A DNA stretch of 64,000 nt from Lactifluus volemus (Eukaryota > Basidiomycota > Agaricomycetes > Russulales > Russulaceae). Where the stretch lies: positions 186,001 through 250,000 of the forward strand of contig WTXI01000023.1 of assembly GCA_022376515.1 (NCBI GenBank), in the 5' to 3' direction. Under the pieces are notes generated by a model, which worked only from the letters and a program-made list of their open reading frames with translations, was not told the origin of the DNA and ran no database searches. This document shows positions 44,743-57,599 of this stretch, in pieces. A program made the position numbers and the translations under genes. Within the stretch, counting starts at the first letter, position 1; each line of letters starts with the position of its first letter.

Positions 44743-47387
44743 ATGGTAGGACCTCTCCCTGTGACCCCCAGCACGAATGTCCTTCCAACGGAGATACCTG
44801 ATTCCGGTGATGTGGCCATTAACATAGAGGGAAACAGTCCCGAGTCGGGTACGCTGCTTGTCCCTTGGCCTGTCCTCGCTGATTCGCCTACTTGTACAGT
44901 AGATCCCCCCACAACCTGCCTCACCATGAGGAGAAACAAAACCAGGATCATGACCCGGAGTTTGCTGATACCTCGGCACCACTCTTCGTTATGTATCATC
45001 GGATGACAGAGGAAGAGGACAATCAGCTCGCAGACCGCTGGCAAAAAGATGCCAAAGGTATCATTATCTTCGTGGGTCCTCATTTCAGTTTGTATACTAC
45101 GTTTTTCACACCACTGCGAGTATAGACGGGATTATTCTCTGCCTCAGTCGCGGTATTGCTTGCGGTCACCGTCCTGGACCTCAAGTCAGGCGCCCAGGAT
45201 ACGTCCGCATTCTATCTCCAGAAGATGTACGAGCTTCAACTTTCAGTGGCCTCCAACACACCTCTCCCTTCCACGCCGGCTACCCCTCCTCCCTTTTCTG
45301 CGCCAACATATGCTATTTGGGTCAACTCACTTTGGTTTTTGAGCTTGACCATCAGTCTTACTTGTGCTATGCTGGCTACTTTGCTGCAGCAATGGGCACG
45401 GCGGTACCTCAGAATCACTCAACCAGCACGACATAACCCGCATGACCGCGCGCGAACCCGTGCGTTCTATGCTGATGGCGTCGACAAGTTGCGCTTCTCC
45501 TGGGCCGTCGGGGTCATACCCACCTTGATCCATTTTTCCCTGTTCCTTTTCTTTGCCGGCATTCTCATATATCTCTTCAATGTCAATCAAACCGCCTTCA
45601 TCCCCGTCGTTTGTTGGGTCGGCATTTCCGCAGCAGCATATCTAACAACCACGTTTATGCAACCGTTCCGGCCGTCCAGCCCATACTTTACGCCGCTTAC
45701 CTCAATCGTCGGGTTGTTATGGCACGTGGAGAAGAAAGTTAGGAGGAATATGACATCGAAGGTCGATAGCCAGATCTTGAAGTGGATCTTCGACTCGGTG
45801 GTCGACGATCACGAGCTAGTGGAATTCTTTCAGGGCATTCCCGGCTTCTGCCGATCATCAGTTGTCCTTAATCCTCTACGAGTGGTCACTGATTTGGGAA
45901 TAGAAAGGTTGGACATAGCTCTGGAGAAATTATTGAAACGTACTTGGCCATCCATTTTCCTCGCCAACTCCGACAACATCCAGCGACTCGTGGACTTCGT
46001 GATAGTCGCCGATATTCTACGCCTCCCGCGTGCGTCATTGTCAATTCTCAAAAACATATTCCTTTGGGACCAGCATACGGCGCTGCGGTCCGTTGAAGTT
46101 GGGCAGGCGCTGAGGAGCCGGGGCAGCAACACCCAGCAGGAAATTGGTTTATGTATACAATGCGTCGTTGCTGGCATCATCTCAAACGTACAGGAAAGTG
46201 ACGACCGCTGGATTGCGCTCGCTGTGGATCAATTAGGATCATCGGAAGACGACATTCGGCATTACCTTAAACATGGCAAGGACAACGTGCTACTTGCCAA
46301 CCTGACAAACATCACTCGCAAGATCATCAAGTCTTCAAGGGAGAATCCGGGTCACTCGGATATGGCTAATGCGTCATTACACATATTTCCAACACTTCTC
46401 AACTTTGACATACAAAAAACTCTTCCTGGACTACAAGACGACTTCCGTAAATTGTGGGTTGAAATGAATGAACTAGCGCGGACAGACAGGAATTCAAGGA
46501 ACATTTGCGACAAGCTCTCTAATCTATACGACATATCATACGCAGGTGGTGGTCTCCCTCCCGGCTGGGAGGTCAGGCAAAATCTAGGCGGGCGCATATA
46601 TTACATCGACCATAACACACAATGCACCACTTGGACCCGCCCATCCTCCTATCCTGGGCCTGGCAATGATAGTCTCCCTTCAGGCTGGGAGGTCGGGCAC
46701 ACTCCAGATAAACGCGTATTCTACGTCGACGACAATACAAAACGCACTACTTGGACTCGCCCATCTTCCAATCCCGACAACAATGACTCGGAGGGTCTCC
46801 CTTCCGACTGGGAGGTCAAACATGATGCACACGGGCGCACCTTTTACACTGACCATACTACGGGCAAGACCACTTGGACCCACCCATCCAAGCCCTCTCC
46901 TTATGTCGCCCCCATTGCTCCTCCAATCTCGCCGGAGGTATCTCAGCGGGCTCCAGATCAATTCATCACAGATCAGGTTTTACCTGAAGCAATTCAGCGC
47001 CCTACCACAGCCGTTGCGTCAGCGTCCCACACTGCCGAAGGGGGTGGCCGTTCCGGTACTTCACAGCCCTCAGCTTCCGCCGCTGCCACTGTAACAGAGG
47101 GCGGCATCGCTGACACCCAGCCTGGAGAACAGCCTACCACCGTTCGGCATGACTCTAGCAGCGCGCCTCCCGTGGATGTGCATTCGCCCACGGATTTATC
47201 GATCGATACATCTCTTGCCACTCCTCAGGCAGCTTCCGAGTCTGTTATTAGCCCTATGACTCCACCTCTCGGCGCGCATCACGATTCCCAAGAGACGAAC
47301 GATTCAAATGAGATGGAATCGCGTTACCACGCACCCCAGTTGGATCCGTCAGGTGAAAATCGCGACCCACCGGACAATCCTTCTTAG
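44743..47387 (+). CDS. DUF6535 membrane protein with three WW domains, copy H
   Basis: Exon 2 (about 44900-45071, [20 protein letters not shown]) and exon 3 (45126-47387) are certain; the protein is about 845 aa. Exon 3 starts [14 protein letters not shown]; membrane segments [40 protein letters not shown] and [19 protein letters not shown] follow. After [15 protein letters not shown] and [15 protein letters not shown] come three tandem WW domains: LPPGWEVRQ...TTWTRP (46554-46655), LPSGWEVGH...TTWTRP (46674-46769) and LPSDWEVKH...TTWTHP (46797-46892). Each has both signature Trp residues and the central aromatic pair. WW domains bind Pro-rich ligands, so this paralogue may recruit PxY or similar proteins to a membrane. 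The assumed first exon (44743-44848, [11 protein letters not shown]...) does not join exon 2 in phase, so the N-terminus is uncertain. Confidence 0.85.
46554..46892 (+). other. Three tandem WW domains in gene H
   Basis: Three units begin at 46554, 46674 and 46797, separated by short Pro/Ser/Asn linkers. Each follows L-P-x-(G/D)-W-E-V...(Y/F)Y(I/V/T)D...TTWT(R/H)P. The units differ from each other, so they are diverged repeats. No other DUF6535 copy in the window has them. Confidence 0.9.
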
Positions 47388-47989
47388 TCCCCACTCGGCG
47401 GATGCAAGTTGTAGCAACGACTTGGAACGATAGCCCGGGCCTTTGTAGGTTATTTTCCTTTGAAGTTCCTGTCGAGGCTGACTGTTGTTGTATGCTATGC
47501 TGGATCATGTGCCAGGTGATGAGGGCCTTAAACAAATGCAACGTTCGACACGTTATTCTTGAAGAGAGAGTGCTTCCTATTGTTTCAATATCTCGTTCAT
47601 TGCGCACTCGCGCTCGTTAAATACTCGCCACATGGATGGGGCGTAGTGTGTGTACGATTACATAGAAGGATGTAGAGCAGCTTGCGGATACTGATCCTTG
47701 TTATGCGTAAAGGTAAGAAAAGTCGAGAATCGAAGTCTGCGGCCCCACGTCTGCCCAGGAGAACCATGTCCGTTGTCGACTGTTGGGGAAAATTCAAACT
47801 CAGATGCATGGTGTGAAAGCTTGTATTACTGGTAGGCTACAACGTGAGTATTTATATTACTGTGGGTGGTCCGTGCGAGTGGATATATATATGGTCTAGG
47901 GACATACTGTATACACTGTTTATGTATTCTATGATGCAAACGAGGGAACGCAGAGTGCCATACTGTGGGATGCATGAGTGGTGAGGAAT
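47388..47989. other. Intergenic sequence downstream of H
   Basis: No coding signal supported on either strand. Confidence 0.4.
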
Positions 47990-48450
47990 TGAGAGTCCGC
48001 CACCGTCGGAGCTGCAACCAACATGGATCATGTCGGCCTTCGTTGCCCGTGCTGGGCTGCCCCTACAGAACGTCGCCCATGTCATCTCACACCGCTCACT
48101 ATTCTCGGCTGCCTGCCAAGAAATTCTACACCCCGTCGACCGAGACGCCTTCCTCCCCATCCTCCTGGGAACATCCCAGGGCGGCGCGGCGATGGCACGC
48201 TTCCTCATGAGGGCCAGCATGGCCCCGAGACGTGTTTGGAACCCGGGTTAACCCCTTCGCATATCCACGCCCATCTACATAAGTACTAGATCTTAGCTAG
48301 TTCACCCTCTTTATTTTTCCCCACGTACTATACCGGCAACCCTTCCGTCCGGCCCAACGCTACGTCTTACCCTCCTTCCCCTCCGCCGCCTGATCCAATC
48401 CCGTACCCGCGTCTTTGTCATAGCATGTTGCGGGATATAAATGCTTTTTT
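47990..48450 (+). mobile_element. LINE 3'-end fragment
   Basis: The frame 48030-48251 reads NVAHVISHRSLFSAACQEIL then LLGTSQGGAAMARFLMRASM and stops. This resembles the extreme C-terminus of Tad-like LINE ORF2 (the stretch after the zinc knuckle, G-A-A-x-L-A-R-F-L). The following 190 bases are noncoding 3' UTR and end CGCGTCTTTGTCATAGCATG...GCGGGATA. The same UTR end recurs at 56315-56342. It is not the same family as the LINE at 962-2035. Confidence 0.55.
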
Positions 48451-48821
48451 TTAAATGTCGTTCTTCGTGAGGAAGAATTTGAAATTGATTTACGGAGCAC
48501 CGAAGGTGGAGACTTATTTGCACAGGGAAGTCAGTCCTTTATCTAATTTACACCATAGACATCATCACTACCACCACTAATTGACATTGTATCATATAAC
48601 TACAGATGAAGATCAAGCCTTGCAACTGGTCATAATTGGAAGCGAAACCGAGGTCTTAGAAGTGCCCGCATTCATCGCGAATCATGCCTCGTCGCTTAGT
48701 CACGCCCTAATCGAAGTTTGCCTTGTGTTTACCATGAGGATGACAACCTTCAAGGCCTCAACCCTCCGGAGCTTTCCACTAGCGTCCTCTTCTTACTCTT
48801 CATATCACACACGCACCCACA
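48451..48821. other. Intergenic sequence upstream of gene I
   Basis: No gene seen; the last part is the presumed promoter and 5' UTR of I. Confidence 0.4.
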
Positions 48822-51167
48822 ATGTCCGAACAAGCTGAACACAGATCCGTCAACTGTTCCAGGGAGATCGAGGAGAAGTATGAATTAGGAAGGTCACCTG
48901 TTGTTTCGTACCCCTCGCCAATCTCCCCCACGCGTGTGCTAGATTCCCAACTCAACCTGCTTCAAAGGAAGAAGGATCAAGACCCATTTCCGGAATTTTC
49001 TGATAGCTCTGGGCCTCTCTTCGACATGTATCGTGAGATGGCGGAGGAAGAAGATAAGAAAATGGCCGATCGTTGGACAAAGGATGCTGATGGAATCATC
49101 ATTTTCGTACGTCCTCATTTACTTTCATGACAGCGCCACTTCACACACTAAGCAAAACTGAAGACTGGTTTATTCTCTGCTGCCGTCGCGGCATTGCTCG
49201 CGTTGACCGTCCCGAGCCTCATCCCGGCTTCGCAAGATACATCCGCATTCTATCTACAGAATATCTATATGCTCCAGACACTTTCAGACCCCAATATATC
49301 TCGTCCGTTTATCCCTTCCACTCCAGTTCAACCACCTCATTTCTCTCCGCCGACATACGCCATCTGGGTCAACTCACTCTGGTTCTTGAGTTTGGCTATC
49401 AGCCTTACCTGTGCCATGGTGGCGACGTTGCTCCAACAATGGTCACGTCGGTACCTCAGAATCACTCAACCCGCACGGTATAGCCCACACGACCGTGCCC
49501 GAATCCGTGCATTCTATGCAGATGGGGTCATTAAGATGCGCCTCTCTTGGGCCGTCGGAGTGCTCCCTACGTTAATACATCTTTCATTATTCCTCTTCCT
49601 TTCCGGCCTTCTCATCTATCTCTTCAATATCAATTATACCGTCTTCCTCGCCGTCGTTTGGTGGGTTGGCGTTTCCATCGCGGTATATTTAGCCATTACG
49701 TTTATGCCGACTTTCCGGCTCTACAGCCCATACTATACACCGCTTACCTCGATTCTCGGGCTGTTATGGCACTCGGAGAAGATGGCTAAGCAAACGGTTC
49801 GGAGCGTCACATTGTCACCGAAGATCGACGGCCATATCTTGAAGTTGATTTTTGACACCGTAGTCGAAGATCACGAGCTGGCGCAATTCTTTGAGAGAAT
49901 CCCCGGTTTCTGTAGCTCACCAATGGTCACAGACTCCCTCCGTAGCCTTGGCAGTCTAGGCGAGGGGAAGCTATCGTCAGCTTTGACGGAATTCTTGGAA
50001 CGCACTTGGTCATCGAATTTTGTCTCCGACTCCGACAAAATGCAGCGGCTCGTTGTCTGCGTGAAGGTTGTTGATGCCGGATCCCTTTCGGATGCAGTGT
50101 TATCCATCCTTAAGGACATATTCCCTTGGGATAGGCATAGATCGCTCCGGTCCGTTGAACTGGGGCAACTCCTGCGAAGACCAAGCAGTACCACCCAGCA
50201 GGAGATTGGTTTATGTGCGCAAAGCATTATTGCTGGCATCATTTCAAACGTGCAGAGGGGCAACGACCGTTGGATAGCGCTCGCTGCGGATCAACTAGGT
50301 AAAATGGAACGTGTCATCCGAGGCTACCTCGAACATGGCGATGATAGCGTGTTACTTGCCAACTTGATCTACATCACCCGCCAGATCCTTCACTCCTTGG
50401 GAGATAATCGGGATATGGCTGATGTTTCATCATACGTCTTGCCAACACTTTCCAATTTTGACATACGAAATACCCTTCCTGGGTTGCAGCACGACTTCCT
50501 TACCTTACGGGAGGAACTTGTTAATAACAGCCACGAGATTTTTGAAGTCGTTCATAATCTTTACAATGAATTAATTCAAAACACCGATGATACCCCGATG
50601 GTACCACCTAATTCCGATCGTCGTCCGTCGGATTCAAGTTACCCTAACGCGTCGGTCTACGAGAACGTTCACACAACCATCACACCCCGCCTTCCTGCCA
50701 CCCTTAATCGTGGTTATCCTACCACCCTCCAGTCGCCCTTCCGGGCTCCAAGTCATACTAGTAGAACAGCAGAGCCTACCCACGAGTCGTCACACGAGGG
50801 TGCTGCTGATGCGACGCACCCTATTGCCCAAGTCGCTGAGCCACCCTACGCCGCTTCCGGACTTCCCGAAAGCCAGAGCCCTCTTTCCTGGTCTTTCAGT
50901 GGACGTAGCCGGCGCTATCGTCACCCAAGTCGGACGCTTCGTATAGACCCGCCCAGAGATTCTGGCATTGTCCGATCTCTGTATCTTCCCGGTGGACCGG
51001 AATCCCCACCCTCTGCCTCAACCACTGCCCCTGCATCCCCTACTCCATATGTAGCCTCCGACTCGCCGCGTCCCCGCTCCACCCTTTATTCGTCATCCGA
51101 TGTAGTCCCAAATACTCTGCAACCGGGAAATAGGAGTCCATTGGCGGACATCGGCCCAAGCCAGTGA
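48822..51167 (+). CDS. DUF6535 domain membrane protein, copy I
   Basis: The ATG at 48822 (MSEQAEHRSVNCSREIEEKY) is followed by an open frame to 49106. Exon 3 is 49164-51167, giving 762 aa; if the early intron of its paralogues is also used (donor at 48878, acceptor near 48967, 90 bp, in frame) the product is 732 aa. The first part contains SSGPLFDMYREMAEEEDKKM; exon 3 opens TGLFSAAVAALLAL. Membrane segments [40 protein letters not shown] and VFLAVVWWVGVSIAVYLAIT are visible. Then come HGDDSVLLANLIYITRQ and LPGLQHDFLTL, and a tail of about 210 residues rich in Ser, Pro, Thr and Arg without the YPLC motif. The frame is intact. It groups with G and H. Confidence 0.85.
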
Positions 51168-52466
51168 CGTTTACGGAGATCTTGATGAAATGGTGATGTA
51201 TGTTCGCTCGGTGGGTGTAGGATTCCCGTGAGGATTGTCCCAAAGGCTTTGACTCGTCTCCACGAGGCCTTAACGATTGAAGTAGCAGTAGCGACTTGTT
51301 GTTTTGTCAACATCCCATGCGATTTCTTTCTATCTTTCAGTAAATGTAGGACTTGTTGCGGATGACGCTGCGCTCGACGGAGTTCGGAAAAGGGTTGGGT
51401 ATAAGCGCCTTTACTATGTCCTACAGCTTTTTTTCCGGATTGAGTACTGAACGGCATTTATTAAAAGACGGTTAATCTGTTCATACACGGAGGAGAGCCA
51501 TAACCTACTTCAGAGGCACGTTGGAAAGGTATGTCCTGCTGCCGCGGTCGTGGTTCCGAATCGAACGGCAACCCCTGTCATCATCCGTCTGTCTTTGGCT
51601 TTTAAGCGTGTCACCCTTCCTGGGACCTGTCTCTCCTACCCTGTTCCAACGTAGTAGGCAGAGTGGCGTGTCGCTCCTGCAGACGAAAGTGTCAGCAAGC
51701 GTTAAGATCCGGCTCGGCGGCCCGCCTCCTGCAAGGTCAGGTGACTGCCCTCGGCGCTCCGAGTCGCGCTTTTCCGCCTACCCCTTTGTGCTCCTGTAGT
51801 GATCCTACTAGTAGATCACCAATGCCACTGAATTTGTGCCGTCTTGTGACCTCATAAATGCTCTTGGGGGGCAGCGCAGTGCCGCACTACGACTTCGTGC
51901 CTTCTTTTGTTCAACTACCGTGACCTCTTTATATCCTGCCGTAAGTAGTTCAGGTTCGATGTAGGGACCTGTGCAACAGAAGGGCAGTGAAGCGTCGTCA
52001 CTTTTGTTCTTCACTCTCCACTCCGTGCGCCACTGGGTGACAGTGGGTGTGCGTCCTAGTACAGTAGTACGAAACACCTAAGAATTAGAACTCCACACAC
52101 TGGCAGGCGTGGAGCATTCAGAGGGTTATTGTAGAAAAATGAACCCACGAAGTTCGTGGACTTACTTTAACCACGGGGGTTTTGACCAGGTGTAAACTGA
52201 AACTTATATCATCTCGCTACTATCCCGGTCTTGTCCTCGCTGCCTTACTTCTTTATTTTCTACGTAATGAGCTCCAACCGTTGGGATACAGACGGAGCAG
52301 GAGGCTGGAGGTGGGCCACGGGTCCTTTGGACGCGTGGGAGTTCGGTACCTCTCTGGGCGGATTCATCGCCATCTCTGAGTCCAACAAGTTGCTTTACTA
52401 GGACTGTACTGTATCAGTTACAATCCGACCTCTTCTTTTGCTCTATCCTCGTCTCATAACCATTCC
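51168..52466. other. Intergenic sequence between I and J
   Basis: No supportable gene. A few short frames (51521-51857 plus, 51808-52077 minus) lack recognisable similarity. Confidence 0.4.
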
Positions 52467-55336
52467 ATGTCACAATCTCACCACAGCTCGGTAGACTTAG
52501 GGGAATTATCTGGCGAGAGAATCAGCGGAGGTGTGTGACAATCCAGCCATACGTGTCCTCGTCAACCACAGACTCAATTTCGCTCACAAAAACAGATCAT
52601 GCCAGTGATGGCCTCCGTTCCTCGCCAGAACGAGATCCGACATTTAAAGAAGGATCAAACCTAAGCGATAGCTCAGGAACTCTCTTCACAATGTACGTAA
52701 AGAGGTCAGAAGAAGAAGACAACAGGTTGGCGGATCGCTGGGAGAGTGATGCCAAGGGCCTCCTTATTTTTGTGCGTCCTTACATTGGAATCTCTGTCAC
52801 TGCGCTGATGTCAACTCGGAAATTATAGGCTGGTTTGTTCTCTGCTGCTGTAGCTGCGTTGATTTCGGTGTCGATCCAGGACCTCAAGCCAAATCCCCAG
52901 GATACATCTAATTTCTACCTCTCGAACATCTATACACTTCTTGCAGACTCCAGTGCATCTCCCGTATCCCTCCCTTCTAATCTGGCTAAGCCAACCACCT
53001 TCTCTCCACCTGTATACGTCATCTTGGTCAACTCACTGTTCTTACTGAGCTTGACTATCAGTCTGACATGTGCTCTACTGGCCACGTTGTTACAGCAGTG
53101 GGTGCGTCGATATATCAGGGTCACTCAACCGCCGCGGTGCAGTCCGCACAAGCGAGCACGGATTCGTGCCTTCTTTGCAGCTGGCATCGATAAGTTTCAC
53201 CTTCCCTGGATGGTCGAAGTGTTGCCCACACTATTGCATCTATCCCTTTTCCTGTTCTTTTCCGGCCTTCTCATATACTTCTTCAATATCAATCGCACGG
53301 TCTTCAGTGTCGTGGTTTGGTGGGTCGGGCTCTCCGGAGGTTTATATGCATACATCACTTTCATGCCAATTTTCCAATACGACAGCCCTTACTATGCACC
53401 ACCCTCTCTATCAGTATGGTTCCTTTATAATGGCATACCATATGTGGTCATCAAGATTATCCGGCTTCCCAGGCGTTGTATTCTTTTCTTATTTGGTGTA
53501 CGAGGTCTCCTACGCATTAACCGCTTGAGAGATACTTATCACGATTGGCTCCTCTGGGGCATAGAGAAGACGGCGCAAGAAACTGCTGCGAATCTGTCGG
53601 GGGAGATCGACGGCCATATCCTGAAGTGGACGATTGACTCCCTAAACGAAGATTACGAGCTGGAACAATTCTTCGAAGGTGGCCTACGTTTCTTTAGCTC
53701 GTATTCATCCGACAATGTGCTTGTCGGTCTCAAACTTGATGACAAATCGTTGGAAGGCATTGTTATTGGATTCTTGAACCGTACATGGACATCTAGTTTG
53801 GTCTCTGAGACGGTCAAATACAGGCGGCTCGCGAATTGCTTGAAGTTCGCCGATACAGGGATTCTTACCTATGGCCTCACAGGTATCATCAAGAGCGCTT
53901 TCGGGAAACACATGAACAGAATTTTGCGGTCCGTTCAAATGGGGAATCTTTTGATAGACCAGAGCTCTGGGAATGATGGATTAATCATGTCTTCGTGTGT
54001 ACAAGGAATAATCGCCGGCATTATTGCAGGTGTATCTGAACACGATGAACAATGGGTCGCACTTGCTATGAATCAATTAGGCTTATCGCAAGGCATGATT
54101 CGCCAGTATATGGCACACGGTGACAGCGTGATGCTTGCTAACTTGATCCACATCACTCGCCATTTTCTTCACATCTTTCTCACGTGTGATCAGCCTACAG
54201 CTGACACAGCACTGCTGTACATTATTCCAGCAGTTTCAGGATTTGACATTCACAATACACTTCCTGAATTGCAGCACGACTTCTGTGCCCTGTGGAACGA
54301 AATTATTTTAAAATTAAGGAACCTTGGGCTTCATTGGCAGGCTCCCGTTTTCCTCCAGAATATTCGTTGCTTTTACATTGCGTTGCATCCAAGTACCGAC
54401 GCTGCCCCGGCAGGGTTCTACGACTTCAATGATTTTCAAGATGTTGTTCTCTACCGTCTATCATCGTACCCTTTGTGCAACATCCCAGGTCATCGCTTGG
54501 ATTCAACAACCCACACGCACGAGGTAGTCGTCGGCGCAACAGGACAGACTGGCAGCCATCCCCCTGGGTCCGCTCCCAATTCAAGTTCATCTATGGTCCC
54601 GCCCCCAAATGCCGGTCTGGCGCTGATCAGTCCTCCCACCATGTCTGACATACCACGCGTGGCCGGGTCGAACCCAGATTCTACCAACCAACACGCCGAA
54701 ATTGAGTCGTCACTTGATATGCCCGACGAGCCGCAATGCTCTACGTCATCCCAACCTGTTCCGGAGTGCTTCGAAAGTAGCAGCCATCCTCCTCCTACGT
54801 TAATAGGTTCGGGTATCGCCGACACTACACAGCCCATCGTTGATGCCTCCGCGATCTTACCTACGACCCACCCCGGTTCTTCCTCTACCTCCAACGATGG
54901 TGTGGCTCCCCAACGTGAGGGAACAGTCATTGGTCCTTCAAATTCTTCCCTTGTATTATCTGGCCGCATTGTATCATCGCCTGCCCCCGTACTGGCCCCA
55001 GGTCCTGGTATCAGTAACACATCTCCCGGGGATTCACAATCACCCTTAGACCCCTATATCCCTCATGAGCCGACGACTATATCTTCAGCGCCACCAACTG
55101 CTCATTCACCTGCCACTCTTCGGGTAACCTCGGTCTCAAACACTAACCATACCGTGACGACGAGCATGGCAACTCCAAATGTACACGACGATACCGAGGA
55201 CAAGAACGTTCCTATTCAGGTAGAACTCCCCTGTGACTCGGACCTACGCCAATTAGAGACGTCACCCTCTGATCTTATCCCAATGGCTTTGCAACCTCAG
55301 CCTGAAGGTGAAGACTCGTCGGGAATACCTGTCTAA
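52467..55336 (+). CDS. DUF6535 domain membrane protein, copy J (longest)
   Basis: Exons 52467-52530, 52596-52771 and 52829-55336 give 915 aa, all phases agreeing. Start MSQSHHSSVDLGELSGERIS; exon 2 contains NLSDSSGTLFTMYVKRSEEE; exon 3 opens AGLFSAAVAALISV. Hydrophobic segments fall at residues about 81-100, 142-169, 213-232 and 237-259, so both ends of the module probably face the cytosol. The middle helical region has HGDSVMLANLIHITRHF, LPELQHDFCALWNEIILKL, ALHPSTDAAPAGF and SSYPLCNIPGHRLDS. The tail is about 300 residues of Ser/Pro/Thr-rich sequence. It belongs with B, C, E and F by the YPLC motif. A distinctive run of basic residues after the fourth helix (RLPRRCILFLFGVRGLLRIN) may add another membrane contact. 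No damage seen. Confidence 0.87.
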
Positions 55337-56259
55337 TTGTCGCATGATCAAAACCCTACCTTGTTTGCGCGCTACGAGGTTTCAAGTTGTTCGTTGATGT
55401 GAGTCCTCGATATATTTCGCCTTCAATCTGTCTCGAGGTTGAGCACCGTCGTAGATCGTTCTTATCTCGTTTAGCAACTCGGAGAGATGACAAGCATCGA
55501 GAGTCACCGCCAGTCTACCGTGACCGTACCGTCTCATTTGATGTAACAATCTAACAGTGGTATTATTATGGTTGGACTTGAAGTGGTTTCCTAGCACATA
55601 AAGTCTGATGCGATTTCCTGGAATGTTTGATTGTGGTACTATATTAGCATCGTTTTCTGTCCTCGCTTCCTTAGCTTCGTCCCCCCATGTTATCAGTCTT
55701 ACATTGGGTTCCGTTGTAGTTCGCGATTTTACTAGGTGCTTATTTGTCCGCCATGTACAAAAGTGCCTTCTTTACTCTCAAATGATGCCCCAGAACCTCA
55801 GGCTGGAGATGGTAAGCCTCAGGCCATGCTACTATGTATCATCTGATGATACTCATACTTGAGCCTGAAGAAAAAATTTCGCAGACCTTAAATACATTTC
55901 AATTTTGTAGCCACAGTACAAGTACTGTAGCCGAATTACGGGACAATGTTCTGAGGACGGATGCCAAGATAGTACAAACTAACCGATATGAAAGTACTGC
56001 CGGAGGTTATGTAACGAAGGATAGATCGAGGAGGCCATTTGCAGTTTGAACTTTGGCGGTCTTCACTACTATGCCAAATACAAAATAAGGAGGTTGATGA
56101 CCGCCAGTTTCGACGAATGAATGGGCTGTTTCAGCCAGCCATCAATACGCGGGCCGGGCCGAAGCGGCATAGTACACGTAAGCTGTATGCAGTTAGTGTG
56201 TTTGTATTTGGTTGTGCCTCCCCATGCCAGCTATACTGTATATCCGTTCAGTTTAACGC
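55337..56259. other. Intergenic sequence downstream of J
   Basis: No gene that I can support on either strand. Confidence 0.4.
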
Positions 56260-56345
56260 TAAGTTACCTTACCCACTCCTCCCTCTGTTCCGATCCTGTA
56301 CCCCGGTACCGCGTCTTTGTCATAGCTACATGTTGCGGGATAGTA
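56260..56345 (+). mobile_element. LINE 3' UTR fragment
   Basis: CGCGTCTTTGTCATAGC followed by CATGTTGCGGGATA at about 56315-56342 matches the 3' end of the LINE fragment at 48410-48437, with looser similarity upstream (cttaccc...gatcctgtacccc). Only the untranslated end of the element is present. Confidence 0.5.
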
Positions 56346-57599
56346 CTAATGCAGACTTAGAAAAAAAATTTGGTTGTCCCAGTGTGTTCCTGAATTGTGA
56401 AACGGCCCATGAACTGTCACGGTGGAAAGATACGCCGTGACGCCTGGCCGTTTCTCCCATCTGCGCCTGGAAGATGACAAGATGTGGCTAGTGTACATGG
56501 TAGTGATGTCGACTCGGGTATACTTTCTAATCAGCACTAATGAAAGGACGAGAACAAGGGGCAGTCGAGATCTCCCAGTGCGTCCCTTCCACAACAGCTG
56601 GTACCTCACTTTGTAAACCGGGATACATACCTGGATTGTGGCAGGCGAAAGCGAGTGGGGATGAAAAAATTTGACCAAAGGTGTTACGGTTCCCGTGCGA
56701 TACGATACGAATAGGGACGTGCCTTTAAAGAACCCATCAGCGCAACTTGCATATCCTTTGGAGCTAAGGATCTGCGCTCCAAACTTGCGGATTTCCCAAA
56801 TGTGGCGTCGATGATGGATAGGGTAAATCTTTAAGCGTACCATGGAAACTGACCATACCGCCCTGTCAGAAATGAAAGAAAGGATCCATCATCCATGCGT
56901 GACTGAATTTCGCCGCCTTTGCCTCTGAACGAGCTTTGCCTTGCTCGCTTACAATGACACCTGGGTGCCATCGTCATTTCAGGATCTCTCGATCGGTCGT
57001 GCAGTTTCGACAAAAACGTCGGCATTTGATTTATTAGTACGTGGGCTCACGGCATGGCAGAGTCGCACCAGCATCGACTTCCGGAGCCGACTATCCGGCG
57101 TCAGCTGGGTTGACGCGGCGATTGGCAAGTTAGGCTGAATTTGACCGTGACGTTCGCTTCAGGTTCCATCCATGTTTGGGTTGCTTTTCTCCCAGCGGCT
57201 TGACGACTTTGAACCCCCATCAAACCCGTTACTTCCGCGCTCTTCGGACTTGCTTTCTCTCTGGAATTATCCATCCCGTCCCAACAGCCTCATTTGGACA
57301 TATCAAACTGAAGTATTCCCGGCGAGCTTCTGTGACATGCAACATCGTTTTCAAACGGCAATGTCGCTGGCAGCTGCCATGCAGCTGTGAAACAGATTGG
57401 ACAAACAAATCTCCCCCATCATGATTGTATCCATGTTTAGAGCATCTTCCCATCCTTTTTATGGTCCTCATACACAGTAATTCAATTCTTAACTGAGTTC
57501 AAGTTCGTTTCCTGGCCCCGTAGTATGCCATTCACCGCAGCATCCTCGTGAAATAGTACAAAAATAACGTTTGAGGTAGCCCGATATCAAAACATACCC
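56346..57599. other. Unassigned intergenic sequence
   Basis: Open frames on both strands (56346-56843 minus; 57172-57424 plus) have no recognisable domain. The sequence from about 57480 resembles the region upstream of the left DUF6534 copy. Confidence 0.35.
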
